Positions 24,904 to 34,437 of a DNA stretch of 64,000 bases are shown one piece after another. The stretch's first letter is position 1; every line of letters starts with the position of its first letter. The DNA comes from Haloferax marinum (GTDB lineage Archaea; Halobacteriota; Halobacteria; Halobacteriales; Haloferacaceae): NCBI RefSeq assembly GCF_009674625.1, contig NZ_WKJQ01000001.1, forward strand, positions 2,976,001 through 3,040,000. The letters are read 5' to 3'. Both the position numbers and the translations under genes were made by a program. The notes beneath the pieces were generated by a model. The model worked only from the letters and a program-made list of their open reading frames with translations, made no database searches and was not told where the DNA came from.

Positions 24904-27654
24904 ATGACTGAACGTGGCCGTTCCCTGCTCTCTGCGAAACGGGACGACTACGATTTCGACCCCGAGTCGGTGTCTGTCGCCGACGAGGACGTCCTCGACT
25001 TGCTCGAACCCGCCGTCCAGGAGTGGTGGGTCGACCAGTTCGGCGAGTTCGTCCCCGGCAACGGCGGCTTTTTCACCCCACCGCAACGCGGGGCGATTCC
25101 ACTCATCCACGAGCGAAAGAACGCGCTCATCTGTGCCCCAACCGGGTCGGGCAAGACGCTGGCGTCGTTTACGGCCATCATCAACGAGTTGTTCCGCCGG
25201 GACCGCGAGTCGCCAGACGGCCTCGACAACTCGGTGTACTGTCTCTACGTCTCGCCGCTCAAATCGCTCGCCAACGACATTCACCGCAACCTGACCGAGC
25301 CTCTCGAAGGAATCGCAGACATCGCCGCCGGACGAGACGAGACAATCGATATCAGGCACGCGATTCGCCACGGTGACACCTCCTCGAACGACCGGCAGAA
25401 GATGTTGGAGACGACGCCGCACATCCTCAACACCACACCCGAGACGCTGGCTATCCTGCTCAACTCGCCGAAGTTCAAAGAGAAACTCCGAACCGTCGAG
25501 TACGTCGTCGTCGACGAGATTCACAGTCTCGCAGAGAACAAACGTGGGACGCATCTGTCGGTCTCACTGGAACGACTCGAAGCACTCGCCGAGTCGTCGC
25601 CGACCCGCATCGGGTGTTCTGCGACCGTCGAACCGCTCGACACCGTCGCGGAGTTCCTCGTCGGATACGAAGACGGCGACCCACGGGAGTACGACATCGT
25701 CGACACGCGATTCGTCCGCGACTTCGACGTCGAACTGGAGTGTCCCACCGACGACCTGATTCGGACACCACGCGACGAGGTCCAGGCACGGTTCTACGAC
25801 CGCTTGCACGAACTCGTCGACTCGCACACGAACACGCTCGTGTTCACGAACACGAGGTCAGGGGCCGAACGCGTGCTGCACAACCTCCGAGAGACGTATC
25901 TCGACATCGACGAGACGAACTCTGGCTGCCACCACGGCAGTCTCTCGAAAGAGCGCAGGCAGGAAATCGAATCCAAGCTGAAAGCCGGCGAGTTGCAGGT
26001 CGTCACCACCTCGACGAGTCTCGAACTCGGCATCGACATGCCTTACATCGACCTCGTGGTGCAGGTCGGGTCGCCCAAGTCGGTGGCGGCGCTCCTCCAG
26101 CGTGTCGGGCGGGCGGGCCACCAACTCGGCCAGACCGTCGAAGGTCGGGTCATCGCCCTCGACAGAGACGAACTCGTCGAGTGCGCGGTGATGTTGACGA
26201 AGGCCGAAGAAGGGTTCGTCGACCGGGTGTTCATCCCCGAGAACGCCTTCGACGTGGCCGCACAGCAACTCTACGGGATGGCAATCAACGAGATTCGCCC
26301 GGAGTCGGAGGTGCGAGAACTGCTCAGACGGGCCTACCCCTACCGCAACTTCTCCGACGACGACTTCGAGCGCCTGTTTCGGTATCTCACCGCCGACTAC
26401 GACGGACTCGAAGACAAGAACGTCTACGCGAAGGTGTGGCGCGACACCAACGACGCGCCAGACGGCGAACACCACTACGAGGAGTATCCCGTCGGCGAAC
26501 CGCTGGTCGGCAAGCGCGGACGGATGGCGCGCGTCATCTACATGACCAACATCGGCACGATTCCCGACTCCTTTACGTGTGACGTGCTGGTTCGCGGGGC
26601 CGACCAGTGGGTTGGAACCCTCGACGAGGCGTATCTGGACACGCTGGAGAAAGGCGACGTGTTCGTCCTCGGGGGCGACAACTTCGCCTACCGCTATCGC
26701 CGTGGGTCGAAAGTGTACGTCGACCGCACCTCCCAACGGCCGACGGTCCCCTCGTGGTTCTCCGAGCGACTCCCGCTTTCGTACGACCTCGGCCGCGAGA
26801 TAGCCCAGTTCCAAGCCGACATCGTGGAGAAACTCCAGTCGGGTGGGGCCCCTGCCGTCCGACTGTGGCTTCGTGACCGTCCACTGGACGAAAACAGCGT
26901 CCGAGCCATCACGCGAATGTTCGACGAGCAGGTTCGATACGCCGGTCCGGAGAGTGTGGCGACCCCCTCGCGTCTGGTCATCGAGACAGAACTCAACCGC
27001 GAGACGTACCGCCGTCACTACTACGTCCACAGCACCTACGGCCGGCAGTTCAACGACGGCCTCTCCCGGTTGCTGGCGTACCACTGCGCCCGCCGAACCA
27101 ACGCGAACGTCCAAGTCGCCGTCGCGGACAACGGCTTTTCCATCTCGATGCCGCTGAACCGGAAGGTGGACCTCGGAACCATCCTCCGCGAAGCAGACCC
27201 CGACACCGTCCGCGAAGACCTGCGGGCCGCACTCGACGGCACGGACCTCCTGAAGCGCTACTTCCGTATCAACGCGACGCGCTCGCTCATGATTCTCAAG
27301 CGCTACAAGGGCTACGAGAAGACGGCCGCCCAGCAACAGGTCTCCTCTGAGATGTTGCTGTCGTTCGCACAGGAGTTAGACGAGTTCGCCGTGATGGAAG
27401 AGACCTATCGCGAGATTCTCGAGGACAAGCTGAATCTGGCGGCTATCGAGGAGGTACTCGAGGCAGTCCAAGCAGGCGACGTAGAGGTCGTCGACAAGCA
27501 GGTTTCGACGCCGACGCCGCGGGCGTTCGGGCTTGCGACCCTCATGGCGAGCGACGTGGTCCTCGCCGAAGACGAGAGCGCGGCGCTCCGCGAGTTCCAC
27601 GAGCGCGTCTTAGACGAGATTGGTGAGGACGATATCGAACTCGACGTGAGTTGA
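24904..27654 (+). CDS. Large Lhr-type ATP-dependent helicase
   Basis: A 916-residue SF2 helicase of the Lhr group. Motif I is A-P-T-G-S-G-K-T, motif II V-V-D-E-I-H-S-L, and motif VI Q-R-V-G-R-A-G-H; after the two RecA domains come a winged helix and the Lhr core C-terminal domain. Archaeal Lhr proteins remodel stalled forks and R-loops. The ATG at 24904 starts M-T-E-R-G-R-S; the long in-frame extension upstream runs over the divergent gene's start and is rejected. Size matches Lhr-core rather than the 1500-residue bacterial form. Confidence 0.93.
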   Translation: MTERGRSLLSAKRDDYDFDPESVSVADEDVLDLLEPAVQEWWVDQFGEFVPGNGGFFTPPQRGAIPLIHERKNALICAPTGSGKTLASFTAIINELFRRDRESPDGLDNSVYCLYVSPLKSLANDIHRNLTEPLEGIADIAAGRDETIDIRHAIRHGDTSSNDRQKMLETTPHILNTTPETLAILLNSPKFKEKLRTVEYVVVDEIHSLAENKRGTHLSVSLERLEALAESSPTRIGCSATVEPLDTVAEFLVGYEDGDPREYDIVDTRFVRDFDVELECPTDDLIRTPRDEVQARFYDRLHELVDSHTNTLVFTNTRSGAERVLHNLRETYLDIDETNSGCHHGSLSKERRQEIESKLKAGELQVVTTSTSLELGIDMPYIDLVVQVGSPKSVAALLQRVGRAGHQLGQTVEGRVIALDRDELVECAVMLTKAEEGFVDRVFIPENAFDVAAQQLYGMAINEIRPESEVRELLRRAYPYRNFSDDDFERLFRYLTADYDGLEDKNVYAKVWRDTNDAPDGEHHYEEYPVGEPLVGKRGRMARVIYMTNIGTIPDSFTCDVLVRGADQWVGTLDEAYLDTLEKGDVFVLGGDNFAYRYRRGSKVYVDRTSQRPTVPSWFSERLPLSYDLGREIAQFQADIVEKLQSGGAPAVRLWLRDRPLDENSVRAITRMFDEQVRYAGPESVATPSRLVIETELNRETYRRHYYVHSTYGRQFNDGLSRLLAYHCARRTNANVQVAVADNGFSISMPLNRKVDLGTILREADPDTVREDLRAALDGTDLLKRYFRINATRSLMILKRYKGYEKTAAQQQVSSEMLLSFAQELDEFAVMEETYREILEDKLNLAAIEEVLEAVQAGDVEVVDKQVSTPTPRAFGLATLMASDVVLAEDESAALREFHERVLDEIGEDDIELDVS

Positions 27655-27749
27655 GCGGGCGATTCAGTCGACTGTGTGATCTGACAGAGGTTGTGTAGAT
27701 TGTCGAACGCCTCGACCGGAAGGGGTGACGAATGTATCGTGCGTCGTCG

Positions 27750-28055
27750 TTACGCCTGTGTCGTCTCTTTTCCAACGACGACGGACCCGGAACTGTCGAC
27801 GGTGATTCGCCGGTCTGCAAACGTAAACGAGACTGCGACGCCGTCAGCAGACGCACTCACGCTCGACCGAACGAGCGTGTCCAGCGCGTCGGGGTCGATG
27901 AAGTCGAACAGTGGGTCGAGTACAGACGGCTCTTGATTCGTCGCGACAGCATACACGTCGACGACTGCTGTTGAGGGGCGCACGGACGACCAGTCGAACG
28001 TGGCGCTCACGTCGTCGTCTGGCCCGTTCGGCCCGGGGACTGGATTCGGTTCCAT
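27750..28055 (-). CDS. HalOD1 output domain protein
   Basis: A 101-residue protein consisting of a single HalOD1 domain, a haloarchaeal signalling output module. Visible are the S-T-A-V-V-D-V-Y-A-V-A-T start, the central D-P-L-F-D-F-I-D-P-D-A-L-D-T-L-V and the terminal strands V-S-F-T-F-A-D and I-T-V-D. It has no cysteines and no sensor domain. It begins 5 nt after the upstream TrmB-type regulator, forming a two-gene operon. Confidence 0.82.
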   Translation of the reverse strand: MEPNPVPGPNGPDDDVSATFDWSSVRPSTAVVDVYAVATNQEPSVLDPLFDFIDPDALDTLVRSSVSASADGVAVSFTFADRRITVDSSGSVVVGKETTQA

Positions 28056-28060
28056 GCGTG

Positions 28061-28861
28061 TTAGTCGTCAACCTCGTCGTGCTCCAATCTCCACGTGAAG
28101 AGTGTCCGAAGGACCACGACCAGACTGTTCGTCTCACCCGCGCCCCAGATAGCCGTCTCCGACCGTGGGTCAGATGGGGGCGAAGCTTTTCCGTTCACGA
28201 TGACGCTCACGAGCGTCTGCTCTCTATCGACCATCATCAGTCTCCCCGCGGGGGTGTCCGACCATAACCACATGGAGTCGAACAGTTCGACACCGGGGAC
28301 GTCTTCGCGAATCAACTCTTGGACGTCCGAAGATATACCTGCGAGACGAATCGTAACCCCCCGGTCTGCCGCTGCGGCTAACGCGTCGATGATGTCGTCC
28401 GTGAGCAACTCCTCGACGGTCATGTAGACGATTTCGTCGTCCGCGCCACGGACGAACTCGAGGACTCGGTCTGTGACCGCAGGTTGGTCGTCAACCGTCC
28501 AGACGCCCTGCTGTTCGTGTTTCTGCTGCCGTGGGCCGAGTGCGTTCAGTGCAGAATTCAGCCGGTCGGTCCGGTGTTCAATCTCTTGTACGAGAATCCG
28601 TTGGGCAGTTTCGGCGGAGACGGCCCAGAACTGTTTGGGGGACGACTGCTGTACGTCGACGAGTCCTCGTTCCTGTAACTCGTCGACTGCGTCGTACACC
28701 CGAGTTCGAGGGACGTTGGATATTTCGCTTATCTCCGTCGCTGTACCACTGCCGAAAGTCGTAAGCGCAACGAACGTCCGTGCCGCGTACGCACTAAGCC
28801 CGAACTGCTCCAGATGTTCGATTGCTTCAGAACGTGCATCGTCAACCGAATCAATACTCAT
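28061..28861 (-). CDS. TrmB-family transcriptional regulator
   Basis: A 266-residue regulator. An N-terminal winged helix (residues 8-80; F-G-L-S-A-Y-A-A-R-T-F-V-A-L and N-V-P-R-T-R-V-Y-D-A-V) is followed by a coiled linker and a C-terminal effector-like domain of the PLD/TrmB type. The ATG at 28861 leaves a long upstream region with palindromes. A second TrmB-type gene lies divergently 386 bp away with strikingly similar layout (P-R-T-R-I-Y-D-A-I), suggesting paralogues. Confidence 0.85.
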   Translation of the reverse strand: MSIDSVDDARSEAIEHLEQFGLSAYAARTFVALTTFGSGTATEISEISNVPRTRVYDAVDELQERGLVDVQQSSPKQFWAVSAETAQRILVQEIEHRTDRLNSALNALGPRQQKHEQQGVWTVDDQPAVTDRVLEFVRGADDEIVYMTVEELLTDDIIDALAAAADRGVTIRLAGISSDVQELIREDVPGVELFDSMWLWSDTPAGRLMMVDREQTLVSVIVNGKASPPSDPRSETAIWGAGETNSLVVVLRTLFTWRLEHDEVDD

Positions 28862-29247
28862 AGTGGGGTGCCTCTTTGTCCCGGAAACAAAGCCACGACG
28901 CGTGGCTGAGGCGGCACGTGTCGATTGTAGTTGGGACACAGTGTTACACTGTGTGCCGCACTCTGAGTACGTCCCTTCGCCGTAATAGTGTTTTGTGATT
29001 ATCTGAGTGAAATTTCGTTCGGCCGGGGATGATTCGATAACAGCAGATAGTTCGCTGTTTACCAGTTTGTCACTGGTGAAGTCACAACTCGATTCATGTA
29101 CCGAGTGTCAGTGACATTCTCCTCCCCCATACGCGCGTTGTTGCTCTCCAGATTGTGAGTGACGTAACCTGTGCCAGTGACAACCGTTATCCGTTCTCCG
29201 ATAGTGTTGTTGTACAGACACCGGGCCGACTCGGGGGTTTGGGACAC
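28862..29247. promoter_or_regulatory. Divergent intergenic region with palindromes between two TrmB genes
   Basis: No gene in these 386 bp. It holds a perfect palindrome ACACAGTG-TTA-CACTGTGT (28936-28954), an imperfect CCAGT-N5-ACTGG (29063-29077), a short TGTCA-G-TGACA (29106-29116) and a further CCAGTGACA at about 29173-29181. The middle is AT-rich. The shared CAGTG core in both orientations suggests operators for one or both regulators. Confidence 0.55.
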
Positions 29248-30036
29248 ATGAGCACAGGTGATTCACAGGAGGAAGCCGTCGACGTACTTCAGCAACTCGG
29301 GTTGAAAGAATACGAAGCGAAGTGCTTCGTCGGACTCTCGCGCATGTCGACGGGAACCGCAAAGCAACTCAGCGAAATTACCGACGTCCCACGAACGCGT
29401 ATCTACGACGCGATTCGCGTGTTGGAGGCACAGGGACTCGTCGAGGTTCAACACTCGAGTCCACAACGGTTCCGGGCCGTCCCACTCTCCGAAGCGACAG
29501 AGACGCTCCGTGGCCAATACGAGAGTCGCATCGACCGACTGACGGACGCACTGGAACGGACCGAAAAAGTCGATTCGAGCGACCCGAGTGCAGTCCAGGA
29601 AATCTGGGCCATGACCGGAACGGAGGCCATCGCCAACCGGACGCACAAACTCGTCGCAGACGCCGACGAGGAAATCGTGCTCGTCATCGGAGACAACTCA
29701 CTTCTGACCGACAAACTCGTCTCCGACCTGAACGGCCGTGCCGACGAGGTGGACCTCTTCATCGGCACAGCGACGGAGCAACTGCAACACCGAGTCCAGG
29801 AGGCCATCCCGGACGCGACGACGTTCGTCTCCGGACTCGAATGGTTACGTGAGGAGGGGACGACGGAGGACGAAACCGCTATCGGCCGACTCCTGCTCGT
29901 GGACCGTTCGATGATTCTCGTCAGTACACTCGCCACGCACACTGGAGACGAACACGCAATATTCGGTGGGGGATTCCAGAACGGTCTCATCGTCATCTCC
30001 CGTCGGTTGCTGTCGCAGGGATTGATACCGTCCTGA
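29248..30036 (+). CDS. TrmB-family transcriptional regulator
   Basis: A 262-residue protein with the same layout as the divergent regulator: winged helix (L-G-L-K-E-Y-E-A-K-C-F-V-G-L and D-V-P-R-T-R-I-Y-D-A-I), a helical linker, and a C-terminal domain including I-W-A-M-T-G and L-L-L-V-D-R-S-M-I-L-V-S. Effector unknown; no sugar-metabolism genes are adjacent. The ATG at 29248 gives the family-length N terminus; the earlier in-frame start at 29155 would cover likely operator sequence. Confidence 0.85.
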   Translation: MSTGDSQEEAVDVLQQLGLKEYEAKCFVGLSRMSTGTAKQLSEITDVPRTRIYDAIRVLEAQGLVEVQHSSPQRFRAVPLSEATETLRGQYESRIDRLTDALERTEKVDSSDPSAVQEIWAMTGTEAIANRTHKLVADADEEIVLVIGDNSLLTDKLVSDLNGRADEVDLFIGTATEQLQHRVQEAIPDATTFVSGLEWLREEGTTEDETAIGRLLLVDRSMILVSTLATHTGDEHAIFGGGFQNGLIVISRRLLSQGLIPS

Positions 30037-30097
30037 AATCCAGCGTAACTCCACACCACCCCCGACGTTCACTACGCTCTCGTCTCTCTCGTCTCCG

Positions 30098-30427
30098 CTA
30101 CACCATGTCGGGCGGCAACTCGTGCCTATTCGCGTCGAGAAGCCGAAGCAGTGGGACGATATCGTCGAAGTTGGGGCCTCTGCGGACGTGGGACGCCGAA
30201 CCGCCCGGTTCGACGACGCGCATCCGTTCGAGTATGGGGAGGTGAACGTGGTACATCCGCAGTTTCAGTCGTTCCTCGTCGACGTCGGGTCGTACTTGGC
30301 TGACGTCGAGTGGTTCGCCGACGGTTGGGTCCGCCTCAAGAAGCGCGAAAAGTAGTTGTCGGCGTTCGACGTGCCGTATCGCGGTGAGTTGGGAGTCGAA
30401 CGAGAGTACCGTGGCCCTACGTATCAT
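30098..30427 (-). CDS. Haloarchaeal winged-helix protein (DUF7344-like)
   Basis: A 109-residue small regulator-like protein. R-H-V-E-R-R-Q-L-L-F-A-L-L resembles the first helix of haloarchaeal DUF7344/ArsR-like winged helices, and L-R-M-Y-H-V-H-L-P-I-L-E-R-M-R-V-V the recognition part, with a following Pro-rich end. The ATG at 30427 was chosen over a TTG at 30460. A TATA-like GTTAATTTG lies about 40 nt upstream of the ATG. Target unknown. Confidence 0.75.
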   Translation of the reverse strand: MIRRATVLSFDSQLTAIRHVERRQLLFALLEADPTVGEPLDVSQVRPDVDEERLKLRMYHVHLPILERMRVVEPGGSASHVRRGPNFDDIVPLLRLLDANRHELPPDMV

Positions 30428-30622
30428 TCGAAGAAGATATACGACGCCGACACACCTCAATAGTGCACAAATTAACCCCGAATGTCTTTTTGAGTATTCG
30501 AGTGACAGCGCGGTGGTTCGGTTCGCAGAGCACCGCTTCGTCCATCGATTCGCGGGGCCGGGACGTTCGACGGTGGCCTGTCACCAACTCATCGGATTCG
30601 TCCCGTCGACGGAACACACATC

Positions 30623-33436
30623 TTACCGCCGCGCCCACGCGAGCATCCGCTCGTAGAACGGGTCGGATTCGAGCGCGTCGGCGTCGCCGACGAGACAGAG
30701 TGCCTTCTTCGCCCGCGTGAGGGCGACGTTGATGCGGCGGTGGTCTTCGAACAGCGGTCCATCGAGGTCGCCGGTTGCGACGAACGAGACGATGATGACC
30801 TCTTTCGACGATCCTTGGAACCGGTCCACCGTATCGACGGTGACGTCGGTTCGGCGTGAGATTTCGGCGACCTGCGCCCGGAAGGGTGCGATGACGCCGA
30901 TGTCCTCCGAGGCGACGCCGGCGTCTTCGTAGGCGGCGACGATTTCGGCGACCCGGTCGGCCTCGACGGGGTTCGTGTTTCCGACGCGTCGGCCATCTGG
31001 GTCCACGAACGTCACCGGGTCCGCGAGGTCGGCGGGTAAGTCGGCGATATCGACGCCGAGGTCACGGAGATGTTGGGCCGCGACCTCACCGGTTGCCGGG
31101 CGGAGTGCGCCGTCGTAGAACTCCGCCGACGCGAAGGCCTGAATTCGCTGGGACATCCGGTACTGCCTGTCGAGCATGACCGACGCCTCGGGGTAGGTTT
31201 CGATGAGGCGCTGGAACAGCGACTTCTGGAGGTCGTTTTCGGCGCGGACGACCGGCGGAAGTTGCTTGTGGTCGCCGACGAGGACGAACCGGTCGGCGAG
31301 GTTCGTGGCGGCGAGCGTCCCCGGTTCGGTGAGTTGCGACGCTTCGTCGACGAGTGCGACGTCGAACGACTGTTCGCGCATGATGCGAGACCCACAGGAG
31401 GCAGTCGTCGAAGCGACGACGGGGGCGTCGTGCAACGCCGCGGCGAGCGTGTTGGGGTCGCCGCTTCGCGAGAGACGCACGTCGAGCATGTCGTCGCGGA
31501 CGCCGTTCTCGCTGCCGACGCGGACGATGTCTTCGAATCCCTGGTCACGCAGTGCTTCGAGCGCGTTGTCGACGGCGCGGTTCGTAAACGCCGACAGGAG
31601 GACGCGGTTGCCGTCTTCGACGAGTGCGCGGATGGTTCGGGCGATGGTGTAGGTCTTGCCAGTTCCCGGTGGGCCGTGGACGAGTGCCACGTCGTCGGCG
31701 TCGACGGCGAGACTGACCGCGTCGTCCTGCGCCTCGTTGTTGTCGATGTAGGTGGTCCCCGCCGACCGGTCCGAAAACTCGGGGTCACGGCGGCCGAATA
31801 GCACGTCCTTGCGGTCGGGTGAGCCTTTCAGAACGGCGTCGTGGAGGGCAGTGAGGAGTCTGTCGGTGGTGAGTTCTGACGGGTAGACGTCGAGTCGTCG
31901 GAGTTCGACCGGTTCGTCCGCCGTGACGACGACTTCGTCACCGAGTTCGACGATACGCGCGAGTTCGCCGTGGCCCTCGACGGGGTGGCCGTCGCTGGCG
32001 AGTGCGACGTCGCCTTCGCGGAGTTTCGACACCGCATCGTCGGTCTTGCGGGCGCGGAGTTCCCACGTTCCGTCGGGTTGCTCTTCTTCGCCCAGTGGTT
32101 CGAGTCCGATGAGTGCTCGGTCGTCGTCGGCGCGTTCTTCGGCGGATTGCTCCCAGAGTTTGCGGTATTCGGCGTGGACTGCCCGTCGTTCTTCTTCGAT
32201 GTCGCGGTAGAACTGGTCGAAGTAGTCGCGTTCGTCTTCTGGGATTGGGGTGATTGGGTTTGGGTTCGGGTTGTTGTCTTCGACTTTCGACTCCTGTCCG
32301 AGGCGTCCCGAGACGACCATGCAGGTGTCCTTATCGAAGCAGTACTGGCACTTCGAGTTCACCTCACGCCCGGTCGGCACGGACGTTTCGTACTCCATCG
32401 CGGCGATTTCGTTGCGTGTGCGGACGACGAACTCGAGCAGGCCGCGACCGATAGAGAAGTCTTTGGCGGGCGAGAGGTCACCCGACTCTTCGGTTCGGTC
32501 GAGCGTGGTGTTCTTGGTGTACAGGAGCGTCCCCGTGTCGACCGGGACGCCGCGTTCGTGGAGGATGAGCGCGTAGGCGGCGGCCTGAATCTTGTCCTGA
32601 AATCGCGGGTCGCGGTTGAGGTTCTTCCCCGTCTTGAGTTCGACGGGTGCTCCACGCCGAAGTGCGTCGGCACGTCCCTTGATGCCGAACGTCGGCGAGA
32701 TGAGCGTGTACTCCGAGCGCCACTCGTCTTCGTCCGTGAGTTTGCCTTGCGAAAGCCACCCCTCGATGGCGGCGGCGTTGCGGCGGACTTCGTCCGCGAC
32801 TTCGTCTACCTCGCGGCCGAGCAGTCCGAGTTCGAGGCCGCGTTCTTCGATACGCTCCTCGATAGACGAATCGAGGTCACGTTCGCGGAGGAGGTCACCG
32901 AACACCTCGTGGACGATGGTCCCTTTCACCACCGGGTAGTTCAGCGGGATGCCCGAGAGTTTGTTCAGGTAGTACACCCGCGAGCACCGGACCCACGACC
33001 GGATGTCGGTCACGTCCACGAGGAAGTCGGGTTCGACGACGACGAACGACTCCTTGCTCGTCGCGTAGGTCGTCTCACCGCGGTACTCCGATTCTTCCAC
33101 GTCGGTGACGAGGATGTCCATCCCCGGTTCGGCGTGTTCGGCGGCGTGGGTCCACTTCGCCCAGAGGGTGACCGTGACGGGGTCTGCTGTCCCTCCTTCG
33201 GGGCGGAGTGTCACCTCCGCGAGCGAACGCTCTCCGTATCGCGTCTCGACCTCACGTGGGTCACCAACGTCGACGAGTGGACCGCGCAGATTCACGTCGA
33301 AACCGTCGGGGAGGAACGGGCAAATAGGCGTCGGTCGTTCGACTCGTTGCCCCGCCCCCACGACGAACTGACAGTAACCGTCACGTTCTTTCTCTCCGCG
33401 GCGATACCACCGCGTATGCGCGTCAGAGATTGGCAA
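30623..33436 (-). CDS. Dna2-like Cas4-type nuclease / SF1 helicase
   Basis: A 937-residue protein combining an N-terminal OB-like part, a RecB/Cas4 nuclease and an SF1 helicase, the layout of Dna2. Iron-sulphur cysteines are C151 and the trio in S-K-C-Q-Y-C-F-D-K-D-T-C; nuclease motif V-E-L-K-T-G-K. Helicase motifs: G-P-P-G-T-G-K-T, D-E-A-S-Q-L, G-D-H-K-Q-L-P-P and V-A-L-T-R-A-K-K. Role in Okazaki processing and end resection is likely. The start at 33436 overlaps the divergent gene by 21 bp; a GTG at 33361 is an attractive alternative. Confidence 0.88.
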   Translation of the reverse strand: MPISDAHTRWYRRGEKERDGYCQFVVGAGQRVERPTPICPFLPDGFDVNLRGPLVDVGDPREVETRYGERSLAEVTLRPEGGTADPVTVTLWAKWTHAAEHAEPGMDILVTDVEESEYRGETTYATSKESFVVVEPDFLVDVTDIRSWVRCSRVYYLNKLSGIPLNYPVVKGTIVHEVFGDLLRERDLDSSIEERIEERGLELGLLGREVDEVADEVRRNAAAIEGWLSQGKLTDEDEWRSEYTLISPTFGIKGRADALRRGAPVELKTGKNLNRDPRFQDKIQAAAYALILHERGVPVDTGTLLYTKNTTLDRTEESGDLSPAKDFSIGRGLLEFVVRTRNEIAAMEYETSVPTGREVNSKCQYCFDKDTCMVVSGRLGQESKVEDNNPNPNPITPIPEDERDYFDQFYRDIEEERRAVHAEYRKLWEQSAEERADDDRALIGLEPLGEEEQPDGTWELRARKTDDAVSKLREGDVALASDGHPVEGHGELARIVELGDEVVVTADEPVELRRLDVYPSELTTDRLLTALHDAVLKGSPDRKDVLFGRRDPEFSDRSAGTTYIDNNEAQDDAVSLAVDADDVALVHGPPGTGKTYTIARTIRALVEDGNRVLLSAFTNRAVDNALEALRDQGFEDIVRVGSENGVRDDMLDVRLSRSGDPNTLAAALHDAPVVASTTASCGSRIMREQSFDVALVDEASQLTEPGTLAATNLADRFVLVGDHKQLPPVVRAENDLQKSLFQRLIETYPEASVMLDRQYRMSQRIQAFASAEFYDGALRPATGEVAAQHLRDLGVDIADLPADLADPVTFVDPDGRRVGNTNPVEADRVAEIVAAYEDAGVASEDIGVIAPFRAQVAEISRRTDVTVDTVDRFQGSSKEVIIVSFVATGDLDGPLFEDHRRINVALTRAKKALCLVGDADALESDPFYERMLAWARR

Positions 33437-33976
33437 GACATCCTCTCGGACGTCGTCGACGAAAGCCGCGACTCAAGCGGTTGGCGTGCCGTGGCAGGAA
33501 ATCGGCGTCAGGGACTCGGAGAAGACCTCTTTCTGAGCCATCGAGATATCGGAGTCTACCAACTCAAGACGTACGCGAAGAACCCCTACGAAGTACGTGG
33601 CGTCGGCGCGAGAGTCGCCCGCCGTATCGACGACGAGTTGGAGCCACTGTTTCCGACTCGAGAAACCGACGAAGACACCGGCCGGTTCGGCGTCCAACGC
33701 CCACCAGAAGACGAAGACGAAGCCAAATCGATGGCACGACGGCTCGAAGCGGCGATAGACGTCCACTCGGAAGCGCCCACGACGCCAGACGATTTCTTCA
33801 CCGACGTGATGGAGGCACTCGACAGTCCCGCGTTCGGACCGATGGATTACGAGTTCGACGCACGACCAGACCGACTCGACGACTTGTCCGACGAGTTCAC
33901 CGACGCAGATGCCCTGTTGTCGTCCGAACTCGAAGACCTCATCGAGACGGACGAAGTCGACCGAGGGTTCCACTGA
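33416..33976 (+). CDS. Conserved haloarchaeal hypothetical protein
   Basis: A 186-residue acidic protein starting M-R-V-R-D-W-Q-D-I-L-S-D-V-V. It has no membrane segment, no cysteine, and alternates basic and acidic stretches (Y-Q-L-K-T-Y-A-K-N-P-Y-E-V-R-G-V-G-A-R). That short piece, with K-x-x-A-K-N-P and G-V-G, faintly recalls a helix-hairpin-helix. It is divergent from, and overlaps by 21 bp, the Dna2-like gene, so a shared DNA role is possible but unproved. Confidence 0.75.
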   Translation: MRVRDWQDILSDVVDESRDSSGWRAVAGNRRQGLGEDLFLSHRDIGVYQLKTYAKNPYEVRGVGARVARRIDDELEPLFPTRETDEDTGRFGVQRPPEDEDEAKSMARRLEAAIDVHSEAPTTPDDFFTDVMEALDSPAFGPMDYEFDARPDRLDDLSDEFTDADALLSSELEDLIETDEVDRGFH

Positions 33977-34079
33977 GAGCCATCGGTTTCAAATCACCTC
34001 GTCACTACGGAACCGACATGAACAGACGGGGGACGTTTGAATCGGAATTCGACGCTGGCGTACCGACGACGGAGGACCG

Positions 34080-34310
34080 ATGGTCGGACCGAGTTTGAGC
34101 GACGACGAGGCGAAACTCGCGAGCCTCCGCCTCAAAATCGGATTCGTCCTGCTCGTCGGGTTCTCTGGAGGGTTCGTCGGCCTCGCGGCAGGTGCGACGC
34201 TTCCACAAGTAGCCCTCGCCTTCGTCGGCGCGTCGGTCCTCGGCGTCGCCCTCCTCGTCTTTCTGTCGTACTGGGGGCGTGAATTCGTGAACGTGAATCA
34301 ACGTCGATGA
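34080..34310 (+). CDS. Small two-helix membrane protein
   Basis: A 76-residue protein with two hydrophobic helices (L-K-I-G-F-V-L-L-V-G-F-S-G-G-F-V-G-L and L-A-F-V-G-A-S-V-L-G-V-A-L-L-V-F-L) separated by a short Ala/Thr/Pro turn, with a charged start and end. No family recognised. It follows the previous plus-strand gene by 103 nt and is followed by the AT-rich promoter of a structured RNA. Confidence 0.65.
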   Translation: MVGPSLSDDEAKLASLRLKIGFVLLVGFSGGFVGLAAGATLPQVALAFVGASVLGVALLVFLSYWGREFVNVNQRR

Positions 34311-34410
34311 CCCCTGACGGACGGATTTGTGGAGTACCAACACAATTATGACAACTATTTAATAGTCGAAGTGTCCAAACCCCTTTAAACTCGTGCCATG
34401 ACATCGCAGG

Positions 34411-34418
34411 GTATATAT
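34411..34418 (+). promoter_or_regulatory. TATA box of the structured RNA
   Basis: GTATATAT after GGGC-poor, A/T-rich sequence. Its centre is about 25 nt before 34438-34440, exactly where the closing helix of the RNA begins. It is the best TATA match in the 290 bp between coding genes. Confidence 0.6.
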
Positions 34419-34437
34419 CTGATAAGCATGCACCCTT

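Noticed and set aside
31970..33415. Long plus-strand open frame antisense to the Dna2-like gene
   Set aside because: It lacks any motif, has the composition of a reversed coding strand, and the real gene in its 3' part starts at 33416.
34395..34424. C/D box sRNA suggested by ATGACA and CTGA
   Set aside because: The C box is imperfect and the interval contains the TATA box of the structured RNA.
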